This document shows positions 1 through 8,266 of a stretch of DNA of 44,124 nucleotides, piece by piece; within the stretch, counting starts at the first letter, position 1; the number at the start of each line of letters is the position of its first letter. The notes beneath the pieces are model-generated. The model was given only the letters and a program-made list of their open reading frames with translations. It was not told the origin of the DNA and made no database searches. Source of the DNA: a bacterium (lineage in GTDB: Bacteria; Planctomycetota; J058; JAJDCP01); contig JAUIEM010000015.1 in the NCBI GenBank assembly GCA_030428695.1, positions 1 through 44,124 on the forward strand, written 5' to 3'. The position numbers and the translations under genes were made by a program.

Positions 1-1530
1 GATGCGCTTGAGCAGCTGGATGATCGGGTTCTTCTCGTTGAAGAGCTCCTTGGCGACCTCGGCGATGGTCTTGCCGGACTTCTCCGCGAAGCTCGCCAGG
101 GCCTTGTACAGGTTGGTGCCGGCGCTCTCCATCAGGGTGGTGCCGCTGGTCGAGAGCTGCGCGAGCTCGGCGGCCTGGCTGGTGAAGGCCGGCAGGGCCG
201 CGATCCACTCGACCAGCCCGGCGATCAGCTTGAGGTTGGCCTGCAGCAGGGTGCCGAGCTTGCCCGCGAGCATCGCGATGAACTCGATGATCGCGTAGAT
301 CTCCTGGGGGATGCCGGGGAAGGCCGCCTTGATCTTCTCCCAGTTCTCCTTCATCCACACGCAGATGCGCTTCTTGAGCTCCTCCGAGCCGAGGAACTTC
401 AGGAACTTGACGAACTGCTCCTTGGCGAACTGGAAGACCTTGAAGAAGGGCTCGAGGAAGACCCCGAGCTCGTCCTTGATCGTGGTCAGCAGCGAGCCGA
501 CCGCCCCGGCGAGCTTTTCCCAGGCCTGGCCCAGGGCCTTGAAGCCCCACTTGACCAGGTCGACGAAGACGTGGGCGAGCCCCTTGATCGTGTTGCCGAC
601 GGCCTGGGCGAAGCCGAGCAGCAGGCGGGTGAAGAAGTCCTTGAGCTGCTCGAGGGCCGGGCCGAACAGCTTGACCACATGGGTGATGAGCTTCTCGACC
701 TCGGCCTTGGCCTGCTCCCACTTCTTCGCGACCGCGTGGACCAGCTTCGTCGTCGTCTCGACCAGCAGCTGGCGACCCTTGTGGAAGGTGGTCTCGAGCA
801 GCCAGACGCCCTCCTTCAGCAGCGAGCGACCGGTCTTGATCACCGTATCGACCAGCGTCTTCCCGATCTCGGCGAGCACCTCGTGCCACGGCTTGCCGCG
901 CGAGGCGAGCAGGGCCGCGGCACGCTGCAGGCCGGCGCCGAGGGTGGCGAGCTGGCGCTGGGCGAAGCTGACGATGTCGTGGAAGATGCCGCCGATGGTC
1001 TGCAGCAGCTTGCTGCGGAACAGCCCGGTCAGGATGTCGACCGCGGTGCGCGCGAGGCCCTTGAGGATGTTCTTGACCAGGTCCTTCAGCGGCGGCAGGA
1101 GGATGTGCCAGAGCGGGAAGGTGTGGAAGGGGATGCCGTTGACGATCTCGACCGGCAGGTTCAGGAGATCCTGCTCGTACTGCTTGCGGGCGAGCTCCTT
1201 GACCGTGTCGAACTGGGCCGCCGCCCGGTTCGGGTCGAGGCGCTCGAACAGACGCTCCGAGACGGTCGCGTCGCGCAGCCGGAAGTCGGCGCGCGGCGTC
1301 GCCGACAGCCGGATCTGTGGCAGGGCGCCGGGCTTGATCACCGGGAGCCCGAAGATGCGGATCGTGTCGATGTGCGGCTTGAACAGGATCGAGATGCCGG
1401 CCGTACCGGTGACGGGCAGGTCGAACTGCTGGCCGAAGCTCGCGACGTGCACGGTGCGGTCCATGCGCAGGTCGACGGTCGTCGGCCGACTGAAATCACC
1501 GGGCCGGACGGAGACGTTGAGCAGCCCCAT
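1..1530 (-). CDS. Long amphipathic-helix protein, unknown function (C-terminus beyond window)
   Basis: The minus-strand frame stays open for 510 codons from the ATG at 1530 to the window edge, so the stop codon is not visible. An AGGAGG ribosome-binding site at 1537-1542 supports the start. Residues 1 to about 130 look beta-rich (begins MGLLNVSVRPGDF). The rest is almost entirely predicted amphipathic helix, with many phenylalanine, leucine and lysine repeats such as FAKEQFVKFLKFLG and no clear membrane segment or signal peptide. It lies 21 bases after the 1552-2172 gene and is probably in the same operon. I do not recognise the family. Tape-measure-like, membrane-active or scaffold roles are all possible guesses. 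That it is coding is near certain because the frame is long, GC3-biased and amphipathic. Confidence 0.85.
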   Translation of the reverse strand, partial: MGLLNVSVRPGDFSRPTTVDLRMDRTVHVASFGQQFDLPVTGTAGISILFKPHIDTIRIFGLPVIKPGALPQIRLSATPRADFRLRDATVSERLFERLDPNRAAAQFDTVKELARKQYEQDLLNLPVEIVNGIPFHTFPLWHILLPPLKDLVKNILKGLARTAVDILTGLFRSKLLQTIGGIFHDIVSFAQRQLATLGAGLQRAAALLASRGKPWHEVLAEIGKTLVDTVIKTGRSLLKEGVWLLETTFHKGRQLLVETTTKLVHAVAKKWEQAKAEVEKLITHVVKLFGPALEQLKDFFTRLLLGFAQAVGNTIKGLAHVFVDLVKWGFKALGQAWEKLAGAVGSLLTTIKDELGVFLEPFFKVFQFAKEQFVKFLKFLGSEELKKRICVWMKENWEKIKAAFPGIPQEIYAIIEFIAMLAGKLGTLLQANLKLIAGLVEWIAALPAFTSQAAELAQLSTSGTTLMESAGTNLYKALASFAEKSGKTIAEVAKELFNEKNPIIQLLKRI

Positions 1531-1551
1531 GGTGGGCCTCCTGGGTGTGCG

Positions 1552-2172
1552 TCAGGCGACGGCTTCGACGGTCAGCTCTTCGGAAAGGTAGACGATCGGA
1601 CTGCCGGTCTCGCCGGTGTTCAAGGGCTCGCTCGCGATCACCAGCTCGTGGGTGCCGGGGCTGAGCTTGACGGTGACGACGACGTCGCCGTCCCCGTCGT
1701 CATCGGCCTCGGCGGCGGCGCGGGTCGGCTGGCCGTCGACCGAGACCAGCATGCGGTTGTTGAACAGCCACTCGGTTACCGCCTCGGTCGTCTTCTGCCC
1801 GACGTCGATGGCGAAACGCAGCTTGATGCGCTGCACGGCGAGGATGTGCTCGCTGCCGCCGCCCTCCCGGGGCCAGGTCTGCAGCCGCACGGGCCGGCAC
1901 TGCTCCTTGCTCAGGGCCGCGTCCGGCGGCAGCGGCTCGTCGCACACGTAGAGCAGGTACGGACTCTCGGCGTCGCGGTCGAGCCACAAGGGCGCGAGGG
2001 GCGCGCCGGGCCGGGCGAAGGTGCACAGGTAGCCCTGGGCGTCGGTGCGGGCGGAGATCAGGTCGACCTCGGCCTCGAGCCCGAGGTTGATGTAGACGTG
2101 CTTGTTCTTCAACGACTGGCTCTCGTCGCCGGCGTAGCACAGCCGGGCGACTACCGCGCGGGGGGCCTTCAT
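1552..2172 (-). CDS. Hypothetical beta-rich protein (206 aa)
   Basis: This 206-residue protein starts at the ATG at 2172, which overlaps the stop of the upstream gene as ATGA (2169-2172), so the two are likely translationally coupled. There is no signal peptide or membrane segment. The C-terminal part (about residues 130-200) has alternating hydrophobic strands and a LSPGTHELVI stretch, reminiscent of Ig-like or PEGA-like beta-sandwiches. A short acidic linker (ADDDGDGD) sits near residue 155. No catalytic motif is visible. Its position between another small beta protein and a long helical protein suggests parts of one assembly. That is inference; I do not recognise the family. Confidence 0.8.
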   Translation of the reverse strand: MKAPRAVVARLCYAGDESQSLKNKHVYINLGLEAEVDLISARTDAQGYLCTFARPGAPLAPLWLDRDAESPYLLYVCDEPLPPDAALSKEQCRPVRLQTWPREGGGSEHILAVQRIKLRFAIDVGQKTTEAVTEWLFNNRMLVSVDGQPTRAAAEADDDGDGDVVVTVKLSPGTHELVIASEPLNTGETGSPIVYLSEELTVEAVA

Positions 2173-2561
2173 GCCTGCGCTCCTCCGCTGGTCTGGAGCA
2201 CCCGGTCCTTGAAGATGAAGTAGGCGGGGGCGCCGTCCGGAGGCTGGACCGTGCAGGTGTAGCGCCGGCCGCTGCGCACACCGTTGAACACGAGGGTGCG
2301 CAGCCCGGGCTGGACCTCCTTGCCCGTGCTGACCTGCTGGCTCTTCTTGTAGGTGCCGTCACTCGCCGCCAGGGTGACCTCGGAGGCGAGGCCCGCGGCC
2401 GTGTTTCCTGGCAGCAGCTCGATCTCGATCGGCAGCTGGTAGGGGTTCGTGATCGGGACGGTCAGGGGCTTGTACTTGAACTTCAGCTTCTTGCCGGAGC
2501 TGATGCTGATCGACTGGTTGAAGCGCACCCTGCGGGTCGCTTCCCATTCCTCATCTGCCAA
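2169..2561 (-). CDS. Hypothetical small beta-rich protein (130 aa, TTG start)
   Basis: The reading frame continues far upstream without a convincing start. The best start is TTG at 2561, giving LADEEWEATRRVRFNQ, with a purine-rich GAGGG about 9 bases upstream. A GTG about 12 codons downstream is an alternative. The 130-residue product is rich in beta-forming residues (for example KLKFKYKPLTVPI) and ends in a YFIFKDRVLQ strand. There is no signal peptide and no recognisable motif. It overlaps the next gene by four bases (ATGA). It follows the kinase gene after 155 bases, where a TAGACT hexamer at 2620-2625 (minus strand) could be a -10 element with a leader of about 50 bases. Confidence 0.7.
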   Translation of the reverse strand: MADEEWEATRRVRFNQSISISSGKKLKFKYKPLTVPITNPYQLPIEIELLPGNTAAGLASEVTLAASDGTYKKSQQVSTGKEVQPGLRTLVFNGVRSGRRYTCTVQPPDGAPAYFIFKDRVLQTSGGAQA

Positions 2562-2716
2562 GATAGCGCCCTCGGATCCCGCGAGAGGATCGACTCTGGT
2601 TGCGGTCGGGAATCCCGGAAGTCTAACGCAGATCGCCGGCGTGCGCAGACCGACCTTCGCGGACGGGCCCGGGGGGCGGAAGCGCCGCGCTGGGGGCGCG
2701 CGCCAATCCGGGCGCG

Positions 2717-5700
2717 TCAGTCGCGGGAAGGCTCCCGCAGCGCCCGCAGCCGGGCCAGCTCGGCGCGGATGAGCTCGAGGCCCCCGCGCACCCGCTCGGA
2801 GTCGTGGGGCACGGCCTGGTGGAAGCGCAGGGCGGCCGCGGCGTGCTCGATCGCCCCGTCGAGGTCGCCGAGCCGCTCGCAGGCCGCGGCTACCGCCATG
2901 TGGGAGATGCCCGGCGCGCACTGGGCGGGCTCGGAGGAGTCGACCCGGGCGAGCTCGAGGGCGACGTGGAGGGCGCGCATGGCGACCCGCTTCGACGCGG
3001 TCATGTTGCCGGCCGTGACCAGCCCGGCGTCCCACTCTTCGAGCACGTTGAGGCGGTCGAGGAGCAGGCTGGTGTCCGACGGCGAGGCGTCGAGGAGGCG
3101 CGCGAACAGGCTGTCGGACTCGGCGAGCAGGTCGAGGGCCTGGGCCGGGGTGCCGTCCGCGACGTGCCAGCTGCCGAGGTTCCGCAGCAGGAAGGCGCGG
3201 TCTTCGAGCAGGCCGAGGTCGCTCGGCGCGGTGTCGAGCAGCTCGTCGAGGATCTCCCGCGCCTCGTCGAGCGCGGTCCGCGCGTCGGCGAGGCGGCCGC
3301 GGGCCAGCTCGGTGGTCGCGAGGTTGCCCAGGGCGCGGGCGACCGCCCGCCGGGCCTCGCGGTCAGGGAAGCGGCGGGCGATCGCCCGGGCCCGGCGCAG
3401 CTGCTCCGCGTCGTACGTCACCGTGTCCTCCCAGCGCTGGAGCTTGCGCGACAGCAGCCCGAGCCGGCTGAGCACCGGGAGCACCGTGCGCTGGGCGTAC
3501 GGGTCATCCGGCATCGCCTCGGCTTCGAGGATCGCGAGGTCGAGGGCCTCGTGCAGCGGGTCGAGGCTGCCGTCGAGGTCGCCGAGGGCCTGCAGGGCGT
3601 CCGCCTCGAGCTGCAGGGCGTAGACCAGCTCGCTCGCGTTGGTCTGGTCCGGGCCGCCGGCCCGCCTGCCGAGCTCGCGCACGCCGCGGACCGCCGCCCG
3701 GGCGAGCTCGAGGGATTCCTCCGGACGCCCCTCGTTCAGCCGCACCCAGGCGAGCTGGCGGGCGGCCTGGGTCAGGTCCCAGAGGGCGTCGTCGTCGTCC
3801 CTGTCCGCCTCGTAGCGCGCCAGGCAGTCGGCGTAGGCCTGGGCGTAGAGGCGCGACTTGCGCGCGAGGCCGCCGCGGCCGACGTCGGCGAGCCAGGTGC
3901 GGACCAGGGGCAGGAAGCGCGCCGCCTGCTCGTCCTCCGGGTCGCGCGCGAGGACGCGGAGCAGCAGCTCTTCCGCCTCGACGTAGCGCTGCTCGGCGGC
4001 GAGCAGGTCCTCGCGGATCTCCTCGAGCTTGCCCGCCTCGGCGAGGCCCATGCCGAGGGCGCGCTCGGCGTCGGGACCGCGCCCGTCGCGGAGCAGCGAC
4101 AGCATCTCCCGGTAGTGCTCGTGCGCCGCCTCGACCTCGCCGACGCTGGCCTCGAGCCGGGCGAGCCAGCGCAGGGCGGGGATCAGGGCCGCGCGGTTCT
4201 CGTCCGCGTCGCGGAGCGGGGTCAGCCGCTCGCGCAGGGCGAGCAGCTCCTGGTAGATCGGCAGCGCGCTCTTCCGCAGACCCTGGCCCCAGAGGTGCTC
4301 GCCATAGGCGCGCAGGGCGGCGTCGAGGTCCTGCTGGCGGCGGCGGCTCTCCGGGTACTGGTGGAACAGGGCGCGGCGCAGCACGACGCTCTGGCGGAAC
4401 AGCTCGCTCGCATCCTCGACCCGGCCCTGCGCCTGCACGGTCCGGCCCAGCTCGAGCAGGGCGACGCTGGTCCGGCGCCGGGTGCGGGTGTTGGTCGGGT
4501 CGCGCTCGAGGGCGGCGGACTCCGTCGCGACCATCTCCGCGAGCAGCTCTTCGGCCCTGGACGACTCCCCGCGCGTGTCGAGCTGGATCGCGACGCGCAG
4601 CAGCGACTCGCTCAGCGCCCGCAGCGCCGCCTCGTCCTCGGGGTGCTCGGCGAGCAGGGCGCGCCGCAGCCCGAGCGACTCCTCGTAGGCCGCCTCGGAG
4701 TCTTCTTCCCAGGTGGGGACCGCGGCGCCGAGCGCGACCAGCGCATCGCCCCGGGCGTCCAGCGCCGCCGCCAGCGTCCCGCGCGCCTCGACCTCGCCGT
4801 CGGCGACCAGCCCCCGGGCCAGGGTCTCGGCCTCCCGGGCGCTGGCGAGCGCGCTCCGCAGCGGCTCGAGCGCCGACTGGTACAGGGCGTCGACCTGGGA
4901 GCGCTGGGTCAGCGCCTCGGCGAGGGCGACCCGGGTGTCGCGCTCGGCGGGGTCGAGGGCGCGCAGGATCAGCACCGCGCTGTCGAGCTCGGCCCGCGCC
5001 CGCACGAGGTCGCCGTCGACGGTGCGGGCGAGCTCGGCGACCTGCATCCGCGCCCGGGCGGCCCCGAGGGAGGCCTGGTCTGCGCCCTGGTGGGAGTCGC
5101 GCAGGCGTTGCCAGCCGCGCAGGGCGGTGTCGAGCACCGCGCGGGCGACCCGGTGCGAGCGCGCGTCGCCTCCTTCATCGATCAGCTGCACCCGCACCTC
5201 GTGGGCGAGGGCGTCGAGGGCGTCCTCGGCGATGCTGCCGCGGGCCGCCGTCGCCTCGCGCTGCTCCTCGAGGGCCGCGAGGGCCGCCTCGACCTCGCGG
5301 TTCTTGTCGGCGATGCGCCGGTTCGCCTCCTCGATGCTCGCGCTGTGGCGCCAGAGCTCGACCAGGCCGAGCGTCAGCCCACAGAAGGCGACCACCAGGG
5401 CGGCGATCAAGCCGCCCCGCAGCCGGCGTCGCGAGCGCTCGGCCGCGCGTCGGCGGTCGTAGGCGGTGTCGAGGGCGGCGCGCACCTCCTGCGCCGCGCT
5501 CGCGCCCTCTTCCTCGAGGCGGGCGGCCTGGGTCTCGGCGAGCTGCAGATCGCCGAGCCGCAGGGCGGTGTGGGCCCAGGCTTCGCGGGCGGCCAGCTCG
5601 CCCTCGGCCGCGCGGCGGTTCGAGGCCCAGAGCGTGCGGGCCTGGCGGAAGTCGGCGACGGTCGCGGCGAAGCCTTCGTACAGCTCGAGCACCGCGCGGC

Positions 5701-6850
5701 GCGCCGGCTTCCCGCTCCAGGTCCGGGCGGAGAGCGTGTCGAGGGCGGCGCTGGCGCGATGGGCGATGGTCAGGCTCTCGCGGTGGCGGAGGAAGGTGCG
5801 GAGCTCCTCCTGGAACACCGGGACGCTCGGGAAGCGGTCTTCGGGCGCGAGGGCGAGCGCCCGCATGCAGAGCGCGGCGAGCGCGGAGGGCACGTGCGCG
5901 GGGAACGCGGGCTCGACCGGCTCGAGGGCCTGGCGGGCCGACTCGAGCAGCCCGCCCCGGTGCGGGGGCACGCCGGTCAGGATCTCGTACAGCGAGGCGC
6001 CGAGCAGGTAGACGTCGGTCCACACACCGATCGCGTCGCCGTCGCCGCGGGCGAGCTCGGGCGGCATGTAGGCGGGCGTCCCGCACGGCCGGCGGATGCG
6101 CGAGCGGTGGTGCAGGCGCTCGCGGCGCCTGTCGCCCTCGGCGATGTCGACGGCCAGGCCCCAGTCGAGCACGACGACCTCGCCGAACTCCCCGATCATC
6201 ACGTTGCTCGGCTTGAGGTCGTTGTGCACGATCGCGCGGCTGTGGGCGAAGGCGACCGCGTTGCCGACCTGGAGCAGGATCTCGAGGTGGCGGGCGAGGA
6301 CCGCGCCGTCCGGGTCTTCCCAGGGCTCGTCGCGGTGCAGGCTCTCGCACCAGCTCTCCCCGGCGACCAGCTTCATCGCGAGGGAGAGCCCCTCCTCGTC
6401 GTCGCTGTCGAGGGCGTAGACCGGCACGATGTTCGGGTGCTCGAGGCGGCCGACCGTGACCGCCTCGGCGAGGAAGCTCTTGCGGCCCTGCCGGGTGGAC
6501 GAGCGCTTGCCGTGCAGCTTCTTGAGCGCGACCTCGCGGTCGAGGTCTTCCTGCCACGCACGGAACACCGTGCCCGTGCCGCCCCTGCCGATCTCCTCGA
6601 GCAGCCGGAAGGAGGTCGGCGGGATCGAGGTCGGCAGCTCTTCCCTTTCGAGGCCGCGTATGAACGTGAAGCGGTAGGTCGCGTCGCTCGGCAGGCTCGA
6701 GAGCTGGTCGCCGGGGGCCCCGGTCGCGTCTTCCCAGAGCGCGCGGAGGAGGTCGTCGGGGACTCCATCGGTGCCGCGGGCGACATCCGCGACCTCCTGG
6801 AAGGTGCGGGGTCTATCCCCAGGGTGATCGTCGCGGGCCTCGGCTGCCAT
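2717..6850 (-). CDS. Ser/Thr protein kinase with transmembrane segment and TPR-type helical repeats
   Basis: This is a 1377-residue Hanks-type kinase. The kinase domain spans about residues 80-355: glycine loop GRGGTGTVF (88-96), ATP-binding lysine K110 in VALKK, catalytic loop HNDLKPSN (209-216) with D211, DWG (229-231) in place of DFG, and PPE (263-265) in place of APE. HND instead of HRD makes it a non-RD kinase, so activation-loop phosphorylation may not control it. One membrane segment (about 479-499) follows basic residues. After it come roughly 850 residues of TPR-like alpha-solenoid repeats, placing the sensor on the other side of the membrane. DWG and a long TPR tail are common in planctomycete kinases. 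The promoter sits so close to the ATG that the mRNA seems leaderless. Substrates are unknown. Confidence 0.95.
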   Translation of the reverse strand: MAAEARDDHPGDRPRTFQEVADVARGTDGVPDDLLRALWEDATGAPGDQLSSLPSDATYRFTFIRGLEREELPTSIPPTSFRLLEEIGRGGTGTVFRAWQEDLDREVALKKLHGKRSSTRQGRKSFLAEAVTVGRLEHPNIVPVYALDSDDEEGLSLAMKLVAGESWCESLHRDEPWEDPDGAVLARHLEILLQVGNAVAFAHSRAIVHNDLKPSNVMIGEFGEVVVLDWGLAVDIAEGDRRRERLHHRSRIRRPCGTPAYMPPELARGDGDAIGVWTDVYLLGASLYEILTGVPPHRGGLLESARQALEPVEPAFPAHVPSALAALCMRALALAPEDRFPSVPVFQEELRTFLRHRESLTIAHRASAALDTLSARTWSGKPARRAVLELYEGFAATVADFRQARTLWASNRRAAEGELAAREAWAHTALRLGDLQLAETQAARLEEEGASAAQEVRAALDTAYDRRRAAERSRRRLRGGLIAALVVAFCGLTLGLVELWRHSASIEEANRRIADKNREVEAALAALEEQREATAARGSIAEDALDALAHEVRVQLIDEGGDARSHRVARAVLDTALRGWQRLRDSHQGADQASLGAARARMQVAELARTVDGDLVRARAELDSAVLILRALDPAERDTRVALAEALTQRSQVDALYQSALEPLRSALASAREAETLARGLVADGEVEARGTLAAALDARGDALVALGAAVPTWEEDSEAAYEESLGLRRALLAEHPEDEAALRALSESLLRVAIQLDTRGESSRAEELLAEMVATESAALERDPTNTRTRRRTSVALLELGRTVQAQGRVEDASELFRQSVVLRRALFHQYPESRRRQQDLDAALRAYGEHLWGQGLRKSALPIYQELLALRERLTPLRDADENRAALIPALRWLARLEASVGEVEAAHEHYREMLSLLRDGRGPDAERALGMGLAEAGKLEEIREDLLAAEQRYVEAEELLLRVLARDPEDEQAARFLPLVRTWLADVGRGGLARKSRLYAQAYADCLARYEADRDDDDALWDLTQAARQLAWVRLNEGRPEESLELARAAVRGVRELGRRAGGPDQTNASELVYALQLEADALQALGDLDGSLDPLHEALDLAILEAEAMPDDPYAQRTVLPVLSRLGLLSRKLQRWEDTVTYDAEQLRRARAIARRFPDREARRAVARALGNLATTELARGRLADARTALDEAREILDELLDTAPSDLGLLEDRAFLLRNLGSWHVADGTPAQALDLLAESDSLFARLLDASPSDTSLLLDRLNVLEEWDAGLVTAGNMTASKRVAMRALHVALELARVDSSEPAQCAPGISHMAVAAACERLGDLDGAIEHAAAALRFHQAVPHDSERVRGGLELIRAELARLRALREPSRD

Positions 6851-6859
6851 ATGTTCTAG

Positions 6860-6888
6860 AGTCTAAAGCGAGACCGGCTCCGGATCAA
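6860..6888 (-). promoter_or_regulatory. Sigma-70-type promoter of the kinase gene, probably leaderless
   Basis: Read on the minus strand, TTGATC (6888-6883) and TAGACT (6865-6860) are separated by exactly 17 bases. Initiation about seven bases past the -10 would fall near 6853, only about three bases before the ATG at 6850. No Shine-Dalgarno sequence precedes that ATG. Confidence 0.55.
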
Positions 6889-6959
6889 ATCATCGGGCGC
6901 CGGAGCCCGTCGACGGCCCGCTTCGCGCGGTCGAAAGGAGCTCGCGTCTCCGCGGGCGG

Positions 6960-6989
6960 TTGCCTCCCCCGGCCGGGCCCTGGTAGCAT
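6960..6989 (+). promoter_or_regulatory. Promoter of the lipoprotein gene (extended -10)
   Basis: TTGCCT at 6960-6965 and TAGCAT at 6984-6989 are 18 bases apart. The -10 is preceded by TGG (6981-6983), an extended -10 element. It is followed by an AAGGAGG ribosome-binding site at 7003-7009. Confidence 0.45.
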
Positions 6990-7016
6990 GCGCGCACTCA
7001 AGAAGGAGGAGCATAC

Positions 7017-7304
7017 GTGCGCACCACCGCCTGGCTACTGTCCGCGTTCCTGTTGTTCGGTCTCGTGGGCTGCGGCGACGGAGAGACCCCGCTGCCCGAA
7101 GACACCCCCGCCGCGAACACCGCGGAAAGCGGCGACGACTATCCCCTGACCACCTGCGTCGTTTCCAACGAGCCCCTGGGCGCCGACCCGGTCGTGGTCA
7201 CCCACGAGGAGACCGAGGTGCGGCTCTGCTGCCAGGGTTGCGTCCGGACCTTCAACGCCGACCCCGCCAAGTTCGTCGCGGCCCTCAAGGACGCCGGGCA
7301 GTAG
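7017..7304 (+). CDS. Lipoprotein with YHS/TRASH-like metal-binding domain
   Basis: The GTG start at 7017 has AAGGAGG eight bases upstream. The 95-residue precursor has a lipoprotein signal with lipobox LVGC (Cys19), then a short acidic linker. About residues 43-90 form a compact cysteine motif: TTCVVSNEPLG followed by CCQGCVRTF and DPAKFVAAL. This matches the pattern of small TRASH/YHS-like heavy-metal-binding domains often seen in Planctomycetes and Verrucomicrobia, where the paired cysteines would bind a soft metal such as copper. It would sit on the periplasmic face of a membrane. It is a single gene, convergent with the LysR gene six bases away. The specific metal and any partner are unknown. 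Confidence 0.85.
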   Translation: MRTTAWLLSAFLLFGLVGCGDGETPLPEDTPAANTAESGDDYPLTTCVVSNEPLGADPVVVTHEETEVRLCCQGCVRTFNADPAKFVAALKDAGQ

Positions 7305-7310
7305 GCGGCG

Positions 7311-8180
7311 TCAACCCCTCCAGACCTCTCCTGCGAAGGCCTCGCCGATCAGGCCGAGGAAGCTGCGCACCTTCGGCATCAAGGCGTGGCGCGGCGGAAA
7401 CACGGCGAAGACCGGCGTCGGCGTCGGCTCGTCCCCCTCGAACACCCGCACCAGCTCTCCGGTGCGCAGCGCATCCCCGCACAGGAACAGCGGCACGCAG
7501 GCGACGCCCAGCCCCGCGCGGGCGGCGCCGAGCAGGCTGCCGAAGTCGTTGACCGCCAGCCGCGGACGCACCTTGCTCGCGGCGGGATGGCCCGGCGGTG
7601 AGCCCCGCCGGCCGGTGAAGGCGAGCCAGGGGCAGGCCGCCGGGCCGACGACCTCGAGCCCGGGGGCCGCGACGAACCCCCAGGTGGTGACCCCGAGCCG
7701 GCGCGCGATCAGCGATGAGTCGGGCAGCGGCCCGACCCGCAGCGCGATGTCGAAGCCCTCGGCGAGCATGTCGACGGTGCGATCGAGCAGCAGCAGCTCG
7801 ACCTCGACCTCGGGGTAGCGGGCGAGGAAGCCGGGCAGCAGCGGGCTGAGCGTGCGCTGGCCGAGCTCGACCGGGGCCGTCACCCGCAGCTTGCCGCGCA
7901 CCGTGCTCAGGCTGCGGCAGACCAGGGCCCGGGCTCCGAGCAGCTCGCGCAGCCCGGCCTCGCAGCGCTCGAAGAAGGCCGCCCCGAGCTCGGTGGGGCG
8001 GACCTGGCGGGTGCTGCGGAAGAGCAGCGCGACGCCGAGCTCGCGCTCGAGGGCGCGGACCTTGCGGCTGACCGTCGACTTCGGCAGCCCGGTGGCGCGG
8101 GCGGCGGCGGTGAAGCCCCCGGCGCGGACGACCTCGGTGAAGATCCAGAGGGCGTTCAGGTCCTGTATTGTCTCACTCAT
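7311..8180 (-). CDS. LysR-family transcriptional regulator
   Basis: This 289-residue protein has an N-terminal winged helix-turn-helix (recognition region about residues 22-41, GFTAAARATGLPKSTVSRKV) and a C-terminal periplasmic-binding-protein-like effector domain from about residue 90. It is divergent from the glutathionyl-hydroquinone reductase gene with an 86-base shared control region, the classic arrangement in which a LysR protein regulates its neighbour. In E. coli the LysR protein YhaJ controls yqjF (DoxX family), so regulation of the quinone-stress operon here is likely. That is inference; no effector is visible. The start ATG at 8180 is the first in frame with the conserved LNALWIFTEVV helix. 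Confidence 0.93.
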   Translation of the reverse strand: MSETIQDLNALWIFTEVVRAGGFTAAARATGLPKSTVSRKVRALERELGVALLFRSTRQVRPTELGAAFFERCEAGLRELLGARALVCRSLSTVRGKLRVTAPVELGQRTLSPLLPGFLARYPEVEVELLLLDRTVDMLAEGFDIALRVGPLPDSSLIARRLGVTTWGFVAAPGLEVVGPAACPWLAFTGRRGSPPGHPAASKVRPRLAVNDFGSLLGAARAGLGVACVPLFLCGDALRTGELVRVFEGDEPTPTPVFAVFPPRHALMPKVRSFLGLIGEAFAGEVWRG

Positions 8181-8187
8181 GGAACAG

Positions 8188-8214
8188 TCCAGTGCTGGAT
8201 TTGTGGATTATCAT
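8188..8214. promoter_or_regulatory. Divergent promoter region with candidate LysR operator
   Basis: A perfect inverted repeat TCCAG-TG-CTGGA lies at 8188-8199, and GTCCAGT recurs about 38 bases downstream. The candidate -10 TATCAT (8209-8214) serves the rightward operon with the palindrome near its -35. On the minus strand GATAAT (8213-8208) overlaps it and could serve the regulator gene. The arrangement fits LysR control with autoregulation. Confidence 0.45.
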
Positions 8215-8266
8215 TCGCGGCGGTCCAGTCTACCGTAGGGGTGTGACGACGAGAGGAGGAAAACCG

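Noticed and set aside
2804..6859. Long plus-strand open frame of 1351 codons opposite the kinase
   Set aside because: It is a shadow frame caused by high GC; its translation is a low-complexity Gly/Arg/Glu/Val run without domains, while the minus strand encodes a clear kinase.
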